Origin: Steinernema hermaphroditum
Lineage: Eukaryota > Nematoda > Chromadorea > Rhabditida > Steinernematidae
Length of the DNA: 64,000 nucleotides
Reading direction: 5' to 3'
Assembly: GCA_030435675.1 (NCBI GenBank)
Contig: CM059623.1
Span: 2,320,012-2,384,011 of the forward strand
This document shows, in pieces, positions 59,871 through 64,000 of the stretch. Positions within the stretch are counted from its first letter, which is position 1; each line of letters opens with the position of its first letter. The position numbers and the translations under genes were made by a program. The notes beneath the pieces were generated by a model that saw only the letters and a list, made by a program, of their open reading frames with translations, was not told the origin of the DNA and did no database searches.

Positions 59871-60190
59871 GATGTGTGGGGTGACGACTGCGATGCTTTG
59901 TGGTGTCCTATCATTATTGGTGTATATTGTGTCCTATCACTATCAATATTATTCACACTTTATTAACGATGCTGTCCAGGATCAAGTGTGATGTGTGGAA
60001 TCTATCAGAATCTTTTGGAGTTTTGACAAAATCCAACAGTAACGCCTTGTGTTTCCTACAGTGTACACAGTTATTTACACGACAAGTCTTACTTGCACAG
60101 TATCACCGAGGCACGTGATAAGATCAGCCGATTTTTTTTTTGATAACATCCGGGTTCTTTATTCCTAGAACACAAGGGGTTCAGAGTCAA

Positions 60191-60254
60191 AAAATGTTTT
60201 TGGTCCAATTTTATATTTCTCTGATATCGTTATTGATGGACGAGGTTAAATGGA
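60191..60254. repeat. Exact 64 bp direct repeat, copy 1
   Basis: Identical to 60599-60662 ('aaaatgtttttggtccaatt' ... 'gacgaggttaaatgga'), 408 bp apart. Lack of any mismatch means a very recent duplication or terminal repeats of a short element. Confidence 0.85.
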
Positions 60255-60364
60255 GCGAAGAAGGACTCTAAGAACTTTTTTAAGAAAATCTATTAGCTCG
60301 AAATGGCGGACCATTGTGAGGGACAACTTGGAAACACAATTACACAACTTCCCACAATTACTAC

Positions 60365-60485
60365 TATAGGCAGCCTGTATATTACTTTGCATTTCGCCAT
60401 CTCGGGGTGCCAAAAATGACCATCAAGACAGATTAGGCCTCCAACATCCAAAGGCATGCAATATACAAGCCGCCAATCATATTGT
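60365..60485. repeat. Second copy of the coding-like block at 58565
   Basis: On the minus strand reads VYCMPLDVGGLICLDGHFW followed by HPEMAKCKVIYRLPI, open over the block. Confidence 0.5.
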
Positions 60486-60598
60486 AGAGTGATAGTTAAC
60501 TCAACTCAACAGCGCGCTAATCGATTTCACCCAGAGATTGAAACTTATGAAAATAATAAAATATATTTGCTGAATTATTTTCAACTTGACAACCCAAT

Positions 60599-60662
60599 AA
60601 AATGTTTTTGGTCCAATTTTATATTTCTCTGATATCGTTATTGATGGACGAGGTTAAATGGA
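60599..60662. repeat. Exact 64 bp direct repeat, copy 2
   Basis: Identical to 60191-60254. Confidence 0.85.
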
Positions 60663-60743
60663 TTTTCATGGATTTTCATGAATTTGTTTTCGTTGATATG
60701 CGGCGGAAACAACATGTGCACGACGGAATTTAGTTTACTCTTG

Positions 60744-60865
60744 ACTCATCACGAGTTTACGAGTTTATTTCTCGTATCTAAGGCTTACGCCTTGCGAGAC
60801 GTCATATAATTGTACAAAAAACCACATTGTCACTCCGTAGTCGCCGGTCTTTTTGCTATTGGCAT
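60744..60865 (-). mobile_element. Retroposon R1, 3' end fragment
   Basis: Reverse complement of 12960-13060: 'tacgagtttatttctcgtat' and 'aaggcttacgccttgcgaga' match the end of the long copy almost exactly. Confidence 0.7.
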
Positions 60866-61004
60866 ACTCTTTCGTTTTCGGAACGAGATATTTGATAAAC
60901 AATAAAGGTATCCAAGACAGAAGTACGAAGATGAAACGATCGGGCAGAAGCAGCATCAGAAATTACGATACAGGGACTTCGATACAATCGAGGCGACATA
61001 CATA

Positions 61005-61295
61005 CAGTGGCGGCCATATAAATAGCCCCACCCATTAGGTAAAGTACCAAACCAATGTCAGTATCAGCTGTACAATTTATCAGGCAACAAAATGGTGTGT
61101 TCATTTTCCGTCCAGGAAAAACATTGGACTCCGGGTGGGGCTATTTATATGGCCGCGCCAAATCTTTGTCGGTCGAATGTATTACATTCCCTGTCTGCAT
61201 GGTGGGTCCTGGACGAAAAATGAACACCAAATCCAAGGTAAATCGGCTAATAAAACTTTACCTAATGGGTGGGGCTATTTATATGGCCGCCACTG
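61005..61295. mobile_element. Tc1/mariner-type MITE with TA target duplication
   Basis: 291 bp element whose ends CAGTGGCGGCCATATAAATA and its reverse complement form terminal inverted repeats of about 42 bp, flanked on both sides by TA (61003-61004 and 61296-61297), the Tc1/mariner target. A third, inner copy of the end lies at 61133-61163, and a second pair of inner inverted words ('tcattttccgtccagga' and 'tcctggacgaaaaatga') at about 61100 and 61206, so a smaller element may sit inside it. No transposase is encoded. Confidence 0.88.
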
Positions 61296-61582
61296 TAGTA
61301 TATTCATATGGGCCTAACTTTCGAGGAGTGTTTAGGTAGTGAACCTTAATTGAGGGCACGGGATTCGGCTTGCGCTTGATTGCCCACACCAAGCTCTACC
61401 ACGTCCAATATCTCAACCCAATACGCATCTACCACTTGGAAACTTTCCTTTGTCTGGAAATTTTCTTAAATTATGTTCGAATTCCGTCGGCTCGCGTATG
61501 GTTGGCCGAATGCTCTACAAAATGGTGAAAACCGCATCTCGCCAATGTTTGTCAGTTAGGAGGTCCAACAAAAAATGCAGGG

Positions 61583-61611
61583 GTGTCCCATCATTATTGG
61601 ACGCACTGTAT
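61583..61611 (-). mobile_element. Single Tc1-like terminus
   Basis: Reverse strand reads TACAGTGCGTCCAATAATGA followed by TGGGACACC, a typical Tc1/mariner end; no partner end was found nearby. Confidence 0.4.
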
Positions 61612-61984
61612 ACCGTATCACTTCGCCTCACCATCGTTTCGAGAAGTAGCTCTAGTGGACTCAAGAGTATAAACACGGTACAGATTTATGGCGGCAGTTT
61701 CACTGAAACAAGAAGAGGACGAGGCAATGAATCATGCTACTATACACACGAGAATGTCCACATGAAGTGATGCAAACCCTATAAACAGGGACTTCGACGC
61801 TGAACAGAGGAGAAAAAAAACAAAAACATTAAAGATTTATGCATCAAATACAGTCGTCATTTGGGTTTGCAAATGAAGAAACAAGTGCGGAGCGACTCAT
61901 ATAGGGATTTAAATTAACTAAAACAGACCAAAAAGCTTCTGGAATCCATAACATATTCACACTGTCGGGATAGCACTGTACCAG

Positions 61985-63891
61985 TCACATTTCCGGAACT
62001 GCACTTAAGCTGTTGTCCGTATCCAGCCAGCAGTGGTCCAGCGCATCTTTGGCTGTCGCGTCGTCCTTCAAATATTCGATGAAATTTTTGAAAGCGTTAA
62101 CTTCCGCTGTGCTCCAGCCGTAGTGCTGTGCGAGCTCGTCGAACATTTCGTCTTCAGAATCATCTGTACTTCCTCTGCTGCCATTATCGCCATCTTCAAC
62201 TGTTTCGTCATGGCTACCGTCTTCGTCGGAGTTACCACACTCGTCAGCTAGTTCTTCATCATTTCCATCTTCATCACAATAACCGCTCTTCTCAACTGTT
62301 TCTTCATCATCACCATCGTCTTCGTCCAAATCACTGCCCTTTTTGTTTCCATCATTGTCTTCCTCCTAAACTTTGCTTTCCATATCAGTTAGAACTAAGC
62401 ACTCAGCTTGCCTTCCGAACACGAACAATTTCCTTTAACAACTCCCTGTACATATCCATGTCATTTAGTTCACCCGGTATGTCCTGCAAATGACGAACTT
62501 ATAACTGCGCTTAGCACCACAACATACAAGATTCTGCGCTGAGCCAAGGTCGACGATCTTCACTTTAGGGCGATCAGCGTCTTGGGCCTCTTTCGACTTT
62601 ACACCGATTTGCTGCACTGGATTGGGTAAACTCTGGAATACATGCTAATTATTTCAACTTCGTGATCGAATGTACATTCCCCTCAGAGGCGGTTAGTTTG
62701 AACCACGTTTGTTAAGAACATCAGAAAGGAACCCAAACTAGCAAGTGATGCCAATAGAGCAAAAAAAGCTTACACTCATTTGAGGCGGATGTGGAATATG
62801 AGCTGGTGCTGTGCTGACTGCTCCGCCTAGAATCATCAATCCATGTTTCGCACAAGCTTCTGTCGCTATTTGTTCGATGTCAGCCTGCGATACTGCTAAC
62901 ACCACGTTTTTTTGATGCAGATCCGTGTGAACCAAGGCGTGTTGATGTAGGTGGTCTAAGCCTTGGAGGACTTGGCGAGCGATCTCACGGATCTTATCAT
63001 GCGGAGGAGCTGAGTCTGGATAATTGGTTTGCTTCCATTTTTCCAAATCACAACCCAGTGCCTAAGCGATTCTGTTGTAAATATTAATGATTACTGACAA
63101 TTACCTCAAAGACTATACACACATGTTTTCCATGCGGTCCCTTGATGAGGAACTCGTCGAGCATCTCAACAACACGGTCACCAAATCCGCCTCCGTAAGT
63201 CTCTTCATTTACGCGCATCAAATACTGCAATGAGAATGACTACGAATTAAAACAGTCCATAGAACACATCTTCCATACTTTTACTTCATTCAGAGCAGCC
63301 TCTGCATACTCTTGTTTGGACTTGACGATTTTCATAGCGACGAAACGCTGGTCCTCACTGTCAAAGCAGAACCAGACTCTGGCGTGGTTACCAAAGCCGA
63401 GCTTTTTAAAAACCCGGTACCGATGACGAAAAATTTCGCCGATACGGACAGGGTAGTGTCCATCCGGACCGTACTGGTTCGGATCTTCTTGTTCGTGACC
63501 GTCGTTTCCCAGGGGTCCGATCACGTCTTGGGGCGACACACCGATTTGGACGGGGCGGGGATATTGATCTTCTAAAGAACGAGCAAACTGCTTGATAAAG
63601 GATGGCAGACGTTCTACAAAGAATGTACCGTGGTGACAACGAGGTTCTGGACCTTCTTCGCTAGGAGGAGCCGCGTCCTCATTGTCCTTCGGATTCGGGC
63701 CACGAAGCTCGCCATCCTGTGGGTCATCTGCGCGCATTACAGACGTGTCGACGGTGTAGATCGGTTTGCTCTCGCTGAATTAAGGTATTATGCTACATTG
63801 AAATTTACGAAGCTGTTAGCCCATGGGTTAGTTCCTTCTTTTTGCTCTCATGACTCACAACATCCGCGCAGAACTCCTCGTCGGACGACAT
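61985..63891 (-). CDS. SRPK-like protein kinase with shortened C-lobe, second copy
   Basis: Exons 63891-63809, 63774-63629, 63571-63279, 63224-63105, 63061-62774, 62632-62528, 62483-62412 and 62365-61985 give about 495 residues. YPVRIGEIFRHRYRVFKKL opens the kinase domain, with a weakened Gly loop (LGFGNHARVWF), the VAMK lysine, the catalytic loop HTDLHQKN and the metal site VDLG. As in the first copy, almost nothing corresponds to the activation segment, APE and helix F. The eighth exon begins with about 75 strongly acidic residues (Asp/Glu runs with Ser) and then a divergent C-lobe end. The seventh intron also starts with GC. The first intron (34 bp) and the start are less certain. Paralog of 56136-57887. 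Confidence 0.68.
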
Positions 63892-64000
63892 CAAGATTAA
63901 TTCTCTAAATTCCTCATCAACTCTCTCGTTCGTTCTTTGTAATGGAGAAAATTGCTCAGGTTCTTCATGATGATTTCGCTCAGACAGAGTGTAATGGACG
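63892..64000. other. Upstream flank of the second kinase gene
   Basis: Similar to 57888-57970 upstream of the first kinase (shared 'ctcaggttcttc' and 'ctcagacagag'), so the duplication continues to the window edge. Confidence 0.5.

Noticed and set aside
62128..62493. His-rich frame on the plus strand
   Set aside because: Antisense shadow of the acidic Asp/Glu exon of the second kinase.

Overview
The window is nuclear DNA of a nematode. The evidence is many 35-60 bp introns with TTTCAG-type acceptors, acceptor sequences directly before start codons as expected for spliced-leader trans-splicing, two intact eukaryotic tRNA genes, and typical nematode families: two serpentine chemoreceptors, a CAP/SCP secreted protein, a C-type lectin and a BPI/LBP lipid-binding protein. 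The genus cannot be told from the sequence alone. All gene models are exon chains assembled by eye from reading frames, splice sites and comparison between paralogs inside the window; none was tested against transcripts.

Region by region. 1-886: foldback repeat. 1213-3414: six-exon gene with two pairs of C2H2-like fingers. 4697-26040: the most unusual part, five genes of a secreted cysteine-rich two-module family that I do not recognise. One lies alone (4697-6650, minus). The other four form a nested palindrome: outer copies at 10052-12123 (minus) and 23391-26040 (plus), inner copies at 13566-15789 (minus) and 19650-22576 (plus), centred near 17.8 kb. The centre holds a small eight-cysteine secreted peptide gene (17148-17402) and a broken mariner/Tc1-type transposase. 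Each of the four carries the same 12-base upstream word about 180-190 bp before its start codon. 26-29.8 kb is gene-poor.

29845-30995 and 38873-41814 are paralogous seven-transmembrane receptors; between them lie a DNA-binding-like coiled-coil gene, tRNA-Thr(AGT), tRNA-Glu(CTC) and a 6 kb gene desert with SINE and LINE remains. 42459-44815 holds a five-exon C-type lectin (minus) and a four-exon CAP gene (plus). 46394-46795 is a small secreted or anchored protein, and 49553-52578 a full eight-exon BPI/LBP gene. 53.7-64 kb is a tandem duplication on the minus strand of a two-gene unit: an SRPK-like kinase followed by a single-exon F-box-like gene, with relics of further copies. Both kinases lack the same part of the C-lobe (activation segment to helix F/G) yet are open and keep the same GC-AG intron.

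Most of the genes encode secreted or sensory proteins in recent or inverted duplications surrounded by transposon debris (Tc1-type MITE with TA duplication, tRNA-derived SINE, poly(A)-tailed retroposon, LINE 3' ends). This is the pattern of a fast-evolving chromosome-arm region where environment-facing gene families expand.
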